From Phycisphaerae bacterium (GTDB taxonomy: Bacteria; Planctomycetota; Phycisphaerae; UBA1845), in the NCBI GenBank assembly GCA_029260135.1, contig JAJDDV010000081.1:1-64000 (forward strand): a stretch of 64,000 nt of DNA, in the 5' to 3' direction. The translations under genes and the position numbers were made by a program. The notes under the pieces were generated by a model. The model did not search any database. It had not been told where the DNA came from and worked only from the letters and a program-made list of their open reading frames with translations. Of the stretch, positions 30,870 to 41,508 are shown in pieces. Position 1 is the first letter of the stretch; every line of letters starts with the position of its first letter.

Positions 30870-33800
30870 CTAGAGTCCGATGCGCCGCCGTGCGACGGCC
30901 ATCGCCGCCAAACCGAAGAACGAGCCGAACAAGCTCATGATCATGCCCAGGCCACAAAGCGCCGGCGTGGGGCGCTGGGCTGCACTGTCGGGAATCGGCT
31001 GCCCCGGCGTTGGATCGGTGGGGACGCCACCGTCCGGCGGAAGTATCGTCCCCGCCGGCACCACGAGAATCCTCACGGGGCCCGCGGTGTCACTTTCGCC
31101 CTCACCCGCACCGGGCGCCTCGGTCACCGTCAGCGAGACCAGGAAGGTTCCGACCTCGGTGAAACTCTTGATCGGAGCCACCGTGTCATTGATCGTCTCG
31201 GTTCCGCCCTGAGCGTTTTCGATCGTCCATTCGAATTCCAGCGCGTCATCGTTGGGATCGAAAGAGAGCGAACCATCCAGCGTCAGCGTACATGGCACCG
31301 CACAGGCGGCCGGTAGTGTCGCAATATGAGCGACGGGCGCGACGTTACCGGGGTCGAGCTTCACCTTGACCAGTAGGGTAGCGGTGTCATTCGCGCCACG
31401 ATCGTCGGTTACGGTCAACGTGACGATAAAGCCGGTGGCACCGCTGGGCTTGGTGAACGTATGCGTGACGACTTCGCCGGTCTCATTCCGGCTCCCGTCG
31501 CCGAAGTTCCAGACATAGGTGACAATCTCGCCATCGAAATCGCCCGACTTCGACGCATCAAACGTGAACTCGGTGAAGTTCTGGATTCCCTCGTCCGGAT
31601 CGACCTCGAACACCGCCGAGGGATTGATGTTCCCCGTAACGACGACCTTCTCGCCCGTCCATGCCGTGGTCGCGCCGTGCTCATCCTTCAGAACAGCCGT
31701 CGGCTGATACGTACCGGGCACATTGTAGGTATGGGTCGTCGCACCGGCCTTGTTGACACCACCGACCGGAAGGTTGAGGCTGGTTGCTCCGTCGCCCCAG
31801 GTCCAATCGATCGTCATCGTGTTTTCGTCGGCATCGGTAGAGCCGCTCGCGTCGAACTGGACCGCCAACGGCGCCGGCCCGGTCAACGGCTTGACCTCGA
31901 CCAATGGGACCGGGCGGGTGTTCCCGACGAGAATCTCGACGGTGGTCTGTCCGACCGCCCCGCCGCTATCCGTCACCGTCAACTCCGCGACAAAGGTACA
32001 AGGATTCGCCGGCGTGCATTCGGTATCGTCCGCGCGCTTCGAGTAAAAGTGCTCGGTCTCGATCAACACGCCGGGCGTCGCGGCGTCATTGGCAGTCTTT
32101 CCGTCGCCGAAAGCCCACTGGTAGATCAAATCTTCGGTGTCCGTTTCCTTGTCGGCGGAGTCCTTGCCGCTGAACTTGACCGTCAACGGCGGTGGCCCGC
32201 TGTTGGGAATCGCACGAATCTTCGCTGTCGGCGAGTTGTTCACCACGATGATGTCTTGCGACACCTCGTCAAAGCGCGTCGTACGCGGATTGGTCGCACG
32301 GAGTACAACCGTAAACGTCGCCGCATCGTCGAACGTGTGCGTGACCTGTGCACCGACCACCTTGGGACTACCGTCACCGAAGTCCCACTCGTACTGGAGC
32401 GGTTCGTTGTTCGGATCGGTCGAACGGCGCGCGTCAAACTCCACCTCGAGCGGCGGAGGACCCGAGAACACCGACGCGTCGATGCGTGCGGTCGGCCCCT
32501 CCGAAATCCGTTCATCCGTCAGAACGACACCCTGGCTCTTCGCCGTCAGACCGGTCGTCGTGAAGGTAAAGGTATCGCCCTGGGCAAACGCCACAGCGCC
32601 CTTGGTGATCTCGAATTCCACCTCGCCGCCCGGCGATTTGTACACCGTGTCGGTTTTGGCGACCCACGTCGCGGGGACCGTCTCGCCGACCCGTTCGGGC
32701 TGTGACAGCGTGCTGTTGACCTGCCACTCGATGCCGTTGGGATCGGTGCACTTGACCTTCCAGGTCTCAGAACGAGCCTTATCGTCCGTATGACTCGCGT
32801 CCGCGTCGATCGCAACCTTCTGAACCGCTAGCGATCCGTCGCCCTTGTTGCCCGGACTGGGCTGCGCCGAAGTGGCGTACGACTCCACCCCGTCCGCACC
32901 GGGACCGGGAACCAGCTTCGCGAAGAAGAAATAGCGCCCGTCTGCGAAACCCCTGGTGTCCCAGTCAAGGCTCATCATGGCCGTGCCGGACGATCTCTTG
33001 TTGATCTCGCCGATCTTCTTGGCGCCACCCGTACCGAAGGAAATATCATCCTCCGAACGCGGCGTAACGAAGAGTTCGACCGTCGTACCGCCGTAGACAT
33101 CCGTCACGTCAAACCGAACCTGATACTTCGAGCCGACCGTCTCGCCGCCCGGCGGCTGCACAAAACGCAAACTCGGAATGTTGGTGGGAACCCAGGTCAA
33201 CGTCACACGCACGGAACCATCGCCGTCCGGTTCGATGTTGCTGATGTCGAGCCCGGTCCACTGATCCTGGCCATACCAGGTCGCCGACGGGTTCGTCCGG
33301 AAGTTGAACTCCGTCGTCCCGGTCGACCCAGGCCACACATCGCCGGTGTCGCCGCCGTTTCCGTTGGACGTACACGCCTCGAGCTGATTGAGTCCGTCAG
33401 CCTGGACGATCGTGTAGCTCCAAGGGGGTGTACGCTGCTGGAGCGGAAGGCCTTCGGGATTGGCCTGCACATCTGTATGGAGGATGAGTAGACCCTCGCC
33501 GGGCAATCCGCCATCGACACGAGGTTCATCGAATCCACTTCCGGCCGACCAGAGCCAATAGCGCTCGCGCGATCGCTCCGGGTTCTGCAGATAGTAATAG
33601 CTATCGTCGCGAACGAACTCCGCCGGAGGAAGCGTCAATGTGGACTCGACACCGGGCGTCAAGATGGTCGTCAGATCGACGGGTTCGACCCAGGACGTAC
33701 ACCTCTGCGCCTTGAGAATCGGAATCGAGTGGACAAGACCACCACCTTCGCTGCCGCCGGCCATCAAATCCCAGCGACCGATCGGACAGTTCTCTTCGTC

Positions 33801-36773
33801 AAGACCGAAAGTGAAATAATCGTAGTCGTAGAGATCCGGAAAGCCCTCCCACGTGTGGCCGTACTCGTGCGCGGCGTAAACAACCTCTGAAGGCGGAAGA
33901 TTCTCACACCCCGCACAGGTTACCAGGTCGTGGAAGAACAGGTTGTTGCTCAGGTGCACCTCGCTCGCATCGAACGAACCTCCACCCCAGTCGGGATACA
34001 TGAACGCCGAATCATCGTTGTCTTCGTTGTGTACCGGGTAGTAACGCGGGGCCAGCGGGAACAACTGGCCGTCTTCCACGTCCGTATAGGATCCAGGTGG
34101 TACGATGACTATTCCCGACACAAATCCCTCGGCTTCGATGGCCTTGGATTCTCCCGTTTTCGGGTCGCTTCGAGTCACGTTGTTGGCGCCGCTGCCGGCC
34201 CAGCACATGTGCGCTTCCATTGAGGCCGTGTCGCGGAAGTCGTCCCAGTCGACGGAGGGATCGAGCGCCTCGATGACATCCTCCAACAAGCGCTGCCGGT
34301 TGAACGGATAGGTCGAGTTAGTCCCATCGTTCGGCGTAAATGCGAGTCCATCGTTGGTATAGTTCTCGGATTGGACAGGACGAACCGCCCCCTGATCGAT
34401 CATGCCGTTGAGGTTGTAATCGCGAAAGCCCAATCCCAGACCGCCCTCGGTACAGAATTGCCCCGACCCGCAGTCGGCGTCGGTGGCACATTTCGCGCTA
34501 CCGGTCCCCGTGCAACGCCTGGGGCTGGCATAGGGGTGCAGACGGTGATTCTCCCTCTCCCACTGGTGCGCAACCGTCGGGCTGCCTCCGTCCGTCCGCC
34601 AGGTCAGCCACTCCGTGATCAGTGCATTGCCTGCGTCGAAACCCTTCTCGCCGTGAATGTTGACGGCGTAGGGGCCCGCGGCCACTTTCCAACCGTCGGG
34701 CGAGTGTAGCGAGTTCGGCGTGTGAGGCCCAAGATCCAGACCGGAGATGGCCAGATAGGGCTCCGGCACACCCGCTCTCAGAACTGCGAAGTTGGCAAAA
34801 TCTGAACTCGGTGACGTAATCTCGCCGAGGCGCTTGTCTCCAGCGTGGTGATACTTCGACGAGGCCAGATCATCATGCTCGACCCACCCGTCGAAAAACC
34901 CGAACCGCTCTTCCGGAAGAATCGGTTCGGGGAAGCCCGTACCTCCACCCGAGAAAAAGCGCGTTGGGTCCGCCGTCGTTCCGTTTCCACGACCATCCCA
35001 CCCACCTGCACTCGCAGCAAAGGTGATTCTCGCAGGATCGCCACCTGCGGAAGGGCCGGAATCCTCCGGATTAAATGGGACCATAATGGGACAGTTTGCA
35101 CTTGGACTTCGGCCGCTTCCGCCCGGCCATGGCGGCGGGGCGGACCCGTAGCGGTCATCCCACCATTGGTCGAACCAATTCCTTTCATCGACCGGTGCAA
35201 AACCGTATCGCGCGCCGGGCTTGGGCGTGGGGCGCGACTCCAGCCCGCGTTGCCACATCTTCGTATCGAAGCTATTGACGAACACATCCGGAGGATCATA
35301 GAAACCGTTTCCGGTCCTTCGAATGAGCGCTTCCACGTCACCGGGATAGTTGTCGCGAATATACTCTTCGGTGACCGCGACCCATCCGGCACCTGTCAGG
35401 CGCCAACGGACCATGAAATCCTCGAATGGCTCCACGGCATTGCAGCTTCCGTCGTCATCCGCGTCGAAATATTCACAGCACTCGTCCGCCGTTCCGCAAG
35501 AGACGCCATCGACCCCCCAGATGCATCCTGCCGGCTCGTCCACACCGGTGTTGTCATTGGTACCGGTACAACATTCCGGTAGAACCAGGGCGGGAACGTC
35601 GTCGGACAGCAGCGGGACACAGTTGCTCGGCCGGCAAAAACCGGAGAGGCAAACCCCCACGGAGGTGGGAGCACCGCTCGTATCGACGGGACCGCAGTCA
35701 GTGTCCATGACGCAGGGAACGCGCACGGGACGTGGGCAACGTCCATTGTTGGTGCAGACATTGTCTCCGTTCCAGTCAATGCACTCCTGGGGCAGGTCGC
35801 CGCAGCCGGGCCTGCTGCAACCACGCGGACCACTCCCCGGCGGATCGCCACAGACCATCTTGTCCGAGCAATCATCATCGGTCGCGCACGACACCTCGCT
35901 GCCCACCACATCGCAGTACCTATACGAACTGCGATCGGCGCAGTCGGCATCCGACAAGCAGCCCGTGGTCGCGCCTGCCGCCGTGGGATCGTACGCTCCC
36001 GAGTAGTCTCGACATCGTCCGCCGCGAATCTGCTTTCCGTCGGGACAGGTCTGGCGATACTTGAGATCGTTGTCGCAGACCTGGAACACACAAATCCCCA
36101 CGCAGCCGTTCGGCCCACTGCAGATCCTGTCGTTCTTTTCGTCCAGCCCGTCCCATCGACCATCCCCATCCAGGTCGACGAATCGTTCGCCGGGCGTCCA
36201 GACGTCATCGCCGACGGCGGCGGTATCATCCAGCCCCACCTGACGGAGCGACGGAAACGCCGTGCGCGAGTTTCCCACGAAGTCATGGATGATCAGAGAA
36301 CCACATCGTAAGATCGTGAAGTCCACATCAGCATCGCTGTCCGTTCCTACGCCACAAGACTCCTCCCCTGTGCCATAGGAACGCGAGTCCGACGGATTTG
36401 GCGGCAGACGATTCGGCGCGCTCGGACCGCTCGGTTCGAACACCCAGGGCAGCGTCACCCAGCCGAACGTCTGGCCGGAAACCGTCACGTCGCCGTAGCT
36501 GACCTCCTCCCAGTATTCGGCGAACGAGTTGATGGAGGGATCGATCCTGTCGAAGTACTCGCGATTGATCAGTGAGACGTTGGGCAACCCTCCCGGAGGA
36601 AGACCGGGGGTGCCATCGTTCGCGAACGCCTTCGGCGAGTGCGCGAGCATGACCGCGAACTTGCGCTCCTCGGCACCGGCTCGCTCGACGCTGACCAGCG
36701 AAGCGGTCAAGGCCGTCAGCGCGACCAATGCAAAGAGACGGGTTGTTACGTTCCAGTTCCGACGCAGTTTCAT
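30870..36773 (-). CDS. Giant secreted M6-like metalloprotease with Cys-rich inserts and five PKD domains
   Basis: 1967 aa. A signal peptide (RLFALVALTALTASLVSVERAGA) is followed by an M6/immune-inhibitor-A-like catalytic region. The zinc motif HExxH is HEYGH at residues 969-973, followed by GFPDLYD, as in the M6 pattern. Residues about 205-450 are rich in Cys with the recurring D-x-D-C / S-D-A-D-C pattern seen in extracellular Cys-rich repeats. The C-terminal third contains about five PKD-like beta domains (EYEWDFGDG-type turns: YEWDFGDG, YQWAFGDG, IDWTWGDG, YVWNFGDG and a last weaker one). It ends with CGLGMIMSLFGSFFGLAAMAVARRRIGL, a hydrophobic span plus arginines, as in a cell-surface sorting or anchor signal. 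It probably degrades extracellular protein. The substrate is unknown. Confidence 0.8.
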   Translation of the reverse strand: MKLRRNWNVTTRLFALVALTALTASLVSVERAGAEERKFAVMLAHSPKAFANDGTPGLPPGGLPNVSLINREYFDRIDPSINSFAEYWEEVSYGDVTVSGQTFGWVTLPWVFEPSGPSAPNRLPPNPSDSRSYGTGEESCGVGTDSDADVDFTILRCGSLIIHDFVGNSRTAFPSLRQVGLDDTAAVGDDVWTPGERFVDLDGDGRWDGLDEKNDRICSGPNGCVGICVFQVCDNDLKYRQTCPDGKQIRGGRCRDYSGAYDPTAAGATTGCLSDADCADRSSYRYCDVVGSEVSCATDDDCSDKMVCGDPPGSGPRGCSRPGCGDLPQECIDWNGDNVCTNNGRCPRPVRVPCVMDTDCGPVDTSGAPTSVGVCLSGFCRPSNCVPLLSDDVPALVLPECCTGTNDNTGVDEPAGCIWGVDGVSCGTADECCEYFDADDDGSCNAVEPFEDFMVRWRLTGAGWVAVTEEYIRDNYPGDVEALIRRTGNGFYDPPDVFVNSFDTKMWQRGLESRPTPKPGARYGFAPVDERNWFDQWWDDRYGSAPPPWPGGSGRSPSANCPIMVPFNPEDSGPSAGGDPARITFAASAGGWDGRGNGTTADPTRFFSGGGTGFPEPILPEERFGFFDGWVEHDDLASSKYHHAGDKRLGEITSPSSDFANFAVLRAGVPEPYLAISGLDLGPHTPNSLHSPDGWKVAAGPYAVNIHGEKGFDAGNALITEWLTWRTDGGSPTVAHQWERENHRLHPYASPRRCTGTGSAKCATDADCGSGQFCTEGGLGLGFRDYNLNGMIDQGAVRPVQSENYTNDGLAFTPNDGTNSTYPFNRQRLLEDVIEALDPSVDWDDFRDTASMEAHMCWAGSGANNVTRSDPKTGESKAIEAEGFVSGIVIVPPGSYTDVEDGQLFPLAPRYYPVHNEDNDDSAFMYPDWGGGSFDASEVHLSNNLFFHDLVTCAGCENLPPSEVVYAAHEYGHTWEGFPDLYDYDYFTFGLDEENCPIGRWDLMAGGSEGGGLVHSIPILKAQRCTSWVEPVDLTTILTPGVESTLTLPPAEFVRDDSYYYLQNPERSRERYWLWSAGSGFDEPRVDGGLPGEGLLILHTDVQANPEGLPLQQRTPPWSYTIVQADGLNQLEACTSNGNGGDTGDVWPGSTGTTEFNFRTNPSATWYGQDQWTGLDISNIEPDGDGSVRVTLTWVPTNIPSLRFVQPPGGETVGSKYQVRFDVTDVYGGTTVELFVTPRSEDDISFGTGGAKKIGEINKRSSGTAMMSLDWDTRGFADGRYFFFAKLVPGPGADGVESYATSAQPSPGNKGDGSLAVQKVAIDADASHTDDKARSETWKVKCTDPNGIEWQVNSTLSQPERVGETVPATWVAKTDTVYKSPGGEVEFEITKGAVAFAQGDTFTFTTTGLTAKSQGVVLTDERISEGPTARIDASVFSGPPPLEVEFDARRSTDPNNEPLQYEWDFGDGSPKVVGAQVTHTFDDAATFTVVLRATNPRTTRFDEVSQDIIVVNNSPTAKIRAIPNSGPPPLTVKFSGKDSADKETDTEDLIYQWAFGDGKTANDAATPGVLIETEHFYSKRADDTECTPANPCTFVAELTVTDSGGAVGQTTVEILVGNTRPVPLVEVKPLTGPAPLAVQFDASGSTDADENTMTIDWTWGDGATSLNLPVGGVNKAGATTHTYNVPGTYQPTAVLKDEHGATTAWTGEKVVVTGNINPSAVFEVDPDEGIQNFTEFTFDASKSGDFDGEIVTYVWNFGDGSRNETGEVVTHTFTKPSGATGFIVTLTVTDDRGANDTATLLVKVKLDPGNVAPVAHIATLPAACAVPCTLTLDGSLSFDPNDDALEFEWTIENAQGGTETINDTVAPIKSFTEVGTFLVSLTVTEAPGAGEGESDTAGPVRILVVPAGTILPPDGGVPTDPTPGQPIPDSAAQRPTPALCGLGMIMSLFGSFFGLAAMAVARRRIGL

Positions 36774-37251
36774 GGGTTTGCCGCTCCCTTCGGGTGCCTG
36801 CTCAGACAGCCGCTACCACGCGACCATGAGCGATCCCGGTCCAATCAGTCAAGCACGGGCAAAACGCTCTTGCGGGGGTGGGTGTGGCTCCGTCGGTCTC
36901 GCTCACCCCAACGATGAAGACCGCGCAAGGAATCCCACACCAATAGGGATGGGCGATGATCTAACCGATCGCCGCAGGTGACTCGGCGCTGGCCACCGCC
37001 TTCCCCAACATCCCAGCATATCCGTTGCGGGAAGGCGAACGGACTCGTATGGGTGCCGTCCTCCCGCGGTCAATCGTATCGCTGAAAACAGGTGTCTGTC
37101 AACCGAAGAAGGGTCGGTAAACCGCAGCGCAGGCGCCAGGAAGGGCATTATCGGGTCCGCCGACAGGACCGATCGAAATGACCGGCGATATCGCGACAAA
37201 CCCGGGCGACAAAACCACCGCAAGACGCGACGGCGTCGCAACACGATCAGG
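36774..37251. other. Intergenic stretch, no gene recognised
   Basis: 478 bases between two minus-strand secreted-protein genes. The ORFs there (36639-36917, 36903-37331) have no recognisable products and unlikely composition. On the minus strand, GGCAAACCC lies just before the protease ATG. It resembles part of a cyclic-di-GMP-I riboswitch core, but the rest of the motif was not found. No clear terminator or promoter could be placed. Confidence 0.4.
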
Positions 37252-38115
37252 CTAAGGCGCGTCGACCACCTGAATCTTGGGGCTGGACACCGTGTCGCTG
37301 GGAAGCGTGATAATCCGGTCGAGTTGTCCAAAGAGGACCGTGTCCTCTATGGATAGCCCCGAGTCGGTCACCGACACGCCAATCTCATATTCCCCCGCGG
37401 GGAGTCCGTCCGAAAGGAAGAAGCCGGCGCCGGTTGTACCATCGCCGGTGTCTATCGTGGTGCCCAGCAGCTCGGGCGAATCAGACCGCGAATCGCCCGG
37501 CGAGAAGTAGAACAGTCGCCAGTGAATGTCGCCGACCGGCACCCCGGTATCGAACGTGACCACGACGGGTGCCCCGGCTACCACCTCTGTCACGGCCTCG
37601 GCGGGCTGAACAAAGGAGGGCACCGGCAGGCTTTGAACCTCGATAACCCCGGTACTCTGGGTCGTCTGCACCTGGCCGTTGACTGTCAGCGAGAGTCCGA
37701 CCCGGAAGAATCCACCGCCCGACGCCGTCGGATCAAACTGGAACTGAAGGCTCTCTCCGGAAACGCGAAGATCCGTCGAGACGGCGACGCGATCGCCGAT
37801 CTCGATGGCATCCGGGCTGCTATTCTCGACCGGAACGAAGAAGCCCGAAAGCGACTCCGGCGTTCCCGTGACCGAGTACAGCACCGAAATGGGTGGATCC
37901 CCCGCGGACAGGGAAACGTTGCTCGTGTATCCGATGATCTGTGCGGAGACCGTCTCCGAGCCGTCAGGCGGCGTCGTGCCATTGTCGTCAGGGTCGGGAT
38001 CTGGGGTCGTGGTCGGGCAACCCGCCAGGAACACCGGAAAAACCGCTCCAAGAAGCAGGGCCAAGCGACGCCGACCCAATGCCGATTCAGAATCCAAGCG
38101 CTTTGTCACATTCAT
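37252..38115 (-). CDS. Hypothetical lipoprotein, beta-rich
   Basis: 287 aa. Lipoprotein signal with lipobox (LLLGAVFPVFLAGC), then a Thr/Pro/Asp-rich tether (TTTPDPDPDDNG). The remaining 230 residues look all-beta, with repeating valine-rich strands (AGAPVVVTFDTGVPVGDIHW, YEIGVSVTDSGLSIED), like a surface Ig-like or CARDB-type domain. No catalytic motif. AAGGAG lies about 40 bases before the ATG. It lies downstream of the murD promoter region on the opposite strand. Function unknown. Confidence 0.75.
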   Translation of the reverse strand: MNVTKRLDSESALGRRRLALLLGAVFPVFLAGCPTTTPDPDPDDNGTTPPDGSETVSAQIIGYTSNVSLSAGDPPISVLYSVTGTPESLSGFFVPVENSSPDAIEIGDRVAVSTDLRVSGESLQFQFDPTASGGGFFRVGLSLTVNGQVQTTQSTGVIEVQSLPVPSFVQPAEAVTEVVAGAPVVVTFDTGVPVGDIHWRLFYFSPGDSRSDSPELLGTTIDTGDGTTGAGFFLSDGLPAGEYEIGVSVTDSGLSIEDTVLFGQLDRIITLPSDTVSSPKIQVVDAP

Positions 38116-38369
38116 CGTGCTGACGACTCCAAAGTCCGGGTTTGCCTATCTCCTTATACCGACGAACCAAGCGACCGGTCAACCGAGCCGCCACCAAGGA
38201 TCGCCCCAGGTACTTCCGCCGCCCACCCTCCGGCCTCCGGCGTTAAGCATTGCCCGAACCGCATCGCCGGACCTAGAATGCGACTCGGCTCTCCGGCAGA
38301 TATCGACGCGACCGAAGTCGCGATGCCGTGACATGGTCCTTGCCCCCATACGACAACGCAGCCTGCCCG

Positions 38370-39719
38370 ATGTCCCCTGACGCAAAAGTGCCTGTGACCG
38401 GTCGAAACGTGCTCGTCGTGGGTCTGGGTCGCTTCGGCGGCGGGGTCGGCGTGACCCGATGGCTCGCCGCCGCCGGCGCATCCGTCACCGTAACGGACCA
38501 GGCCGACGCCGAGTCGCTGGCGGCATCGATCGATGCCGTGTCCGATGTCGATGTCACGCTCGAGCTGGGTGGGCATGATCTCCGCCTGCTCGATCACGCC
38601 GACCTCGTGGTCATCAATCCCGCTGTCGACAAACGACATTCTGAGCTATTTCAAACGATTCAACGCCGCGGCATCGAATGGACCACCGAGGCGAACCTCT
38701 TCTGCGAGCGATGCCCCGCCCCGGTCATCGCGGTCACGGGATCCTATGGTAAGAGCACGACAGCGGTCATGCTCGCCGGCGCGTTGGAACGCTGTCACCA
38801 GACAGCGGCCTACACCGGCGTATACCTCGGCGGCAATATCGGTCGATCGCTTCTCCCCGAGCTCGAGTCCATCGAGCCAACCGCCGTGGTCGTCATGGAA
38901 TTGTCCAGCGCGCAGCTCGAGGACATGCCTCGCATCAACTGGCATCCTTCGATCGCGGTCATCACGAGCCTGGCCCCGCACCATCTGGACCGATATGGCG
39001 CGTACGCCGACTACATCAACACCAAGCTCAACGTGCTCGGAACCGCGCCCGGTGCCCAGACCGTCATCGCCGGTCACCTCGAACCCGCGGCGGAACAGTT
39101 CCTTCAAGAACGCGCAGCCGATCGTGCGATTGCGCTCGTCCGCGCCGGGCAACCCCAGCCCCCCATCCAACTTCGCGTACCCGGTGCGCATAACCAAGCC
39201 AACGCCGACTGTGTGATGAGGGTCTGCCGACACCTGAACCTGGAGGAGTCGTCGGTTCGTGAGGCACTGGGCTCCTTCAGCGGCTTACCTCACCGCATGG
39301 AGCACGTACGCACACTCGACGGCGTCCGGTACTTTGACGACTCGAAATCCACGTCGCCCGCCAACACGATCACGGCCCTCGAATCCTGCGACGGCCCGGT
39401 TATCGCCATTGTCGGCGGACAGGACAAAAGCGAAGACCTCAGCGAGTGTGCAGTTGCACTGGCGCGGTCCTGTCGAACGATGATGACCGTCGGTGAATCG
39501 GGGCCGCGCTTGGCCGAATCCGTTCGGAGCCATTCTGTGAGGCACCCAGGCCTCGTGATTCAAGAGGCTGCCAGCGTGACGGCAGCTGTAAACCGAGTCC
39601 ATGAGATGGCAGCCCCCGGCGACATCGTTCTCCTCTCACCCGGTGCGCCGAGCTACGATGCTTACCCCAACTTCGTTGCGCGAGGGGAAGACTTCGCGCG
39701 CGCGGTTCGTGCGTTGTAG
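38370..39719 (+). CDS. murD: UDP-N-acetylmuramoyl-L-alanine:D-glutamate ligase MurD
   Basis: 449 aa from the ATG at 38370; the track's GTG at 38328 would extend it by 14 residues. It adds D-glutamate to UDP-MurNAc-L-Ala in cytoplasmic peptidoglycan synthesis. The Rossmann domain begins NVLVVGLGRFGGGVGV, ATP binding is VTGSYGKSTTAVML, and the HHLDRYGAYADYI motif and the third domain (VPGAHNQANADCVMRVC, then RMEHVRTLDGVRYFDDSKST) are all present. This contrasts with the MurD-like part of the fusion at 20308-22092, which lacks the third domain. Its neighbours are not other mur genes, so it is outside the usual dcw cluster. Confidence 0.93.
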   Translation: MSPDAKVPVTGRNVLVVGLGRFGGGVGVTRWLAAAGASVTVTDQADAESLAASIDAVSDVDVTLELGGHDLRLLDHADLVVINPAVDKRHSELFQTIQRRGIEWTTEANLFCERCPAPVIAVTGSYGKSTTAVMLAGALERCHQTAAYTGVYLGGNIGRSLLPELESIEPTAVVVMELSSAQLEDMPRINWHPSIAVITSLAPHHLDRYGAYADYINTKLNVLGTAPGAQTVIAGHLEPAAEQFLQERAADRAIALVRAGQPQPPIQLRVPGAHNQANADCVMRVCRHLNLEESSVREALGSFSGLPHRMEHVRTLDGVRYFDDSKSTSPANTITALESCDGPVIAIVGGQDKSEDLSECAVALARSCRTMMTVGESGPRLAESVRSHSVRHPGLVIQEAASVTAAVNRVHEMAAPGDIVLLSPGAPSYDAYPNFVARGEDFARAVRAL

Positions 39720-39747
39720 CAACAATCTCCCTGCCCACCGCGCCGGC

Positions 39748-41508
39748 TCATTTCTGATCGGCAAAGTCAATCGCGTCATTACAGAACCGGTCACGGCGCA
39801 GAAACGCCCGAAGGGCTTCGATGATGATACCACCCGCCGTTACGAGCAGCGCCGTTCCCACCACAAACAGCAGAATCCGATTCTGATTCCAGAATCCTAC
39901 CAGGTTTTGGATGAGCGCCGTCAACGTACTGACGAGCATGAAGACCATGGGAATGCCGGTGTACAACGGGTTGCGACCACGCTGATGGAGATAGAGCGAG
40001 GCAACGAGCAACGCCAGCCCGGCCAGAAGTTGATTCGTCGTGCCAAAGAGCGACCACAGAATCAGGCCCGCCGGCTTCATCTTTCCGGTTGCGGCGTCTG
40101 GAATCTCGTAGAACGCGAAGAACCCAATGGCCGCCACCGCAATTCCCGTCGCAAGAAATCGATTCTCCAGTAGCTTCAAGCGAACCGACGCCCCGATTTC
40201 CGATACGTTGAACCGCAGCAAGCGCGTGGCGGAATCAAGCGTCGTCAACGCAAACGAAACCACGACCACCGCGATAAACGCCGTCGCCAGATCGCGATCG
40301 ACACCCAGCGCACCGATAAACCGACTGCTTCCCTGAATGAACGCACCGAGCTTGGTGGCCAGGCTCGCCTGAATCGTCGCCCAGTCGGCATACGCGCTGT
40401 ACCAGGCGTCGCCGCTCTCGAACCCTGCGGTACACGCAAGGACCGCCAGAAGACCCAGGAGCGACTCTCCGATCATCCCGCCGAACGCCACGAACCGCGC
40501 GTCGGTTTCGCGGTCGATCTGTTTCGCCGTCGTTCCCGACGAGACCAGTGAGTGAAACCCGCTGGCGGCACCGCACGCAATAATGATGAAAACGAACGGG
40601 AACATCGACGGCGCACCGGTCGGATGAGGATTGATCGCCGGGGCAACAAACGTCGGCCCGAGAACGAAGAACCCGCCGTACGTCGCCAGCAAACCCAAGT
40701 AGAGCAGCAGCGAATTCAGAAAGTCGCGTGCCTGAAGAAGACTCCACACCGGAAGTACCGACGCCAGGAACGCGTAGCCGAGCAGGATCCACGTCCAACC
40801 GGTCGGGTGGGGCCACTGCGCCGGATCGAGCCCCAGTGTCGGCCATCGTGTGCCCAACCATACAAACAACAGCATCAGCACGAACCCGACCAACGTGGTA
40901 CGACCCAGCGGGAAACTCCGCTTGTACAGCAGGTATCCCATGATCATCGCCAGAATCATGAGCGACCCCGACGGCAGAACCGCCGAGGGAAACGACGTCG
41001 TCGCCGCCGCCAGATTGTTCGGATCAAAGTCGGGACCGACCTGAAACAACCGCGCGATGATGTAAACGAACACGCCCATCGCCAGTGCGACGCCGAAGAA
41101 AATGAGCGCCAGAAACAGCAGCTTGGCACGAGGACCGATGACACCCTCGGCCACCTTGCCGATCGACAGACCCTTGGCTCGCATGGACACGACCAAGGCG
41201 CTGAAGTCGTGTACGCACCCGACGAGCACAGCCCCCAAAACCACCCACAGCATGGCCGGAACCCACCCCCAAATCACCGCCACCGCAGGACCCAGCATCG
41301 GCGCCAGCCCCGTGATGGAGGCGTAATGGTGCCCGAACAAGACGAAACGGTTCGTCGGGAGGTAGTCGATACCGTCGCGCAACGTGTGAGCCGGCGTCAC
41401 CCGATTCGCGTCCAGCCGAAACAACCTTGTCGCAAGGAACCGCCCGTAGAGCAGATAGCCCAGCGCGTAGAGAATGAAACAACCAACGACCGCCACCAGT
41501 GGATTCAT
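39748..41508 (-). CDS. cstA: Carbon starvation protein CstA, pyruvate/peptide transporter
   Basis: 586 aa from the ATG at 41508 (MNPLVAVVGCF). The track's start at 41529 uses a TTG. About 15 membrane spans are visible. The conserved CstA signatures are YLLYGRFLATRLF, FGHHYASITGLAPMLGPAVAVIWGW, LVGCVHDFSALVVSMRAKG and GFHSLVSSGTTAKQI. CstA in E. coli is about 700 aa, so this form is shorter. It imports pyruvate, or peptides, under carbon limitation. It converges with murD (28 bases apart). Confidence 0.92.
   Translation of the reverse strand: MNPLVAVVGCFILYALGYLLYGRFLATRLFRLDANRVTPAHTLRDGIDYLPTNRFVLFGHHYASITGLAPMLGPAVAVIWGWVPAMLWVVLGAVLVGCVHDFSALVVSMRAKGLSIGKVAEGVIGPRAKLLFLALIFFGVALAMGVFVYIIARLFQVGPDFDPNNLAAATTSFPSAVLPSGSLMILAMIMGYLLYKRSFPLGRTTLVGFVLMLLFVWLGTRWPTLGLDPAQWPHPTGWTWILLGYAFLASVLPVWSLLQARDFLNSLLLYLGLLATYGGFFVLGPTFVAPAINPHPTGAPSMFPFVFIIIACGAASGFHSLVSSGTTAKQIDRETDARFVAFGGMIGESLLGLLAVLACTAGFESGDAWYSAYADWATIQASLATKLGAFIQGSSRFIGALGVDRDLATAFIAVVVVSFALTTLDSATRLLRFNVSEIGASVRLKLLENRFLATGIAVAAIGFFAFYEIPDAATGKMKPAGLILWSLFGTTNQLLAGLALLVASLYLHQRGRNPLYTGIPMVFMLVSTLTALIQNLVGFWNQNRILLFVVGTALLVTAGGIIIEALRAFLRRDRFCNDAIDFADQK

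Noticed and set aside
36774-36800. Cyclic-di-GMP-I riboswitch-like GGCAAACC before the M6 protease and before the lipoprotein at 38115
   Set aside because: Only one short string of the motif is present. The other conserved blocks (GACGCAAAGCC and pairing stems) are missing.
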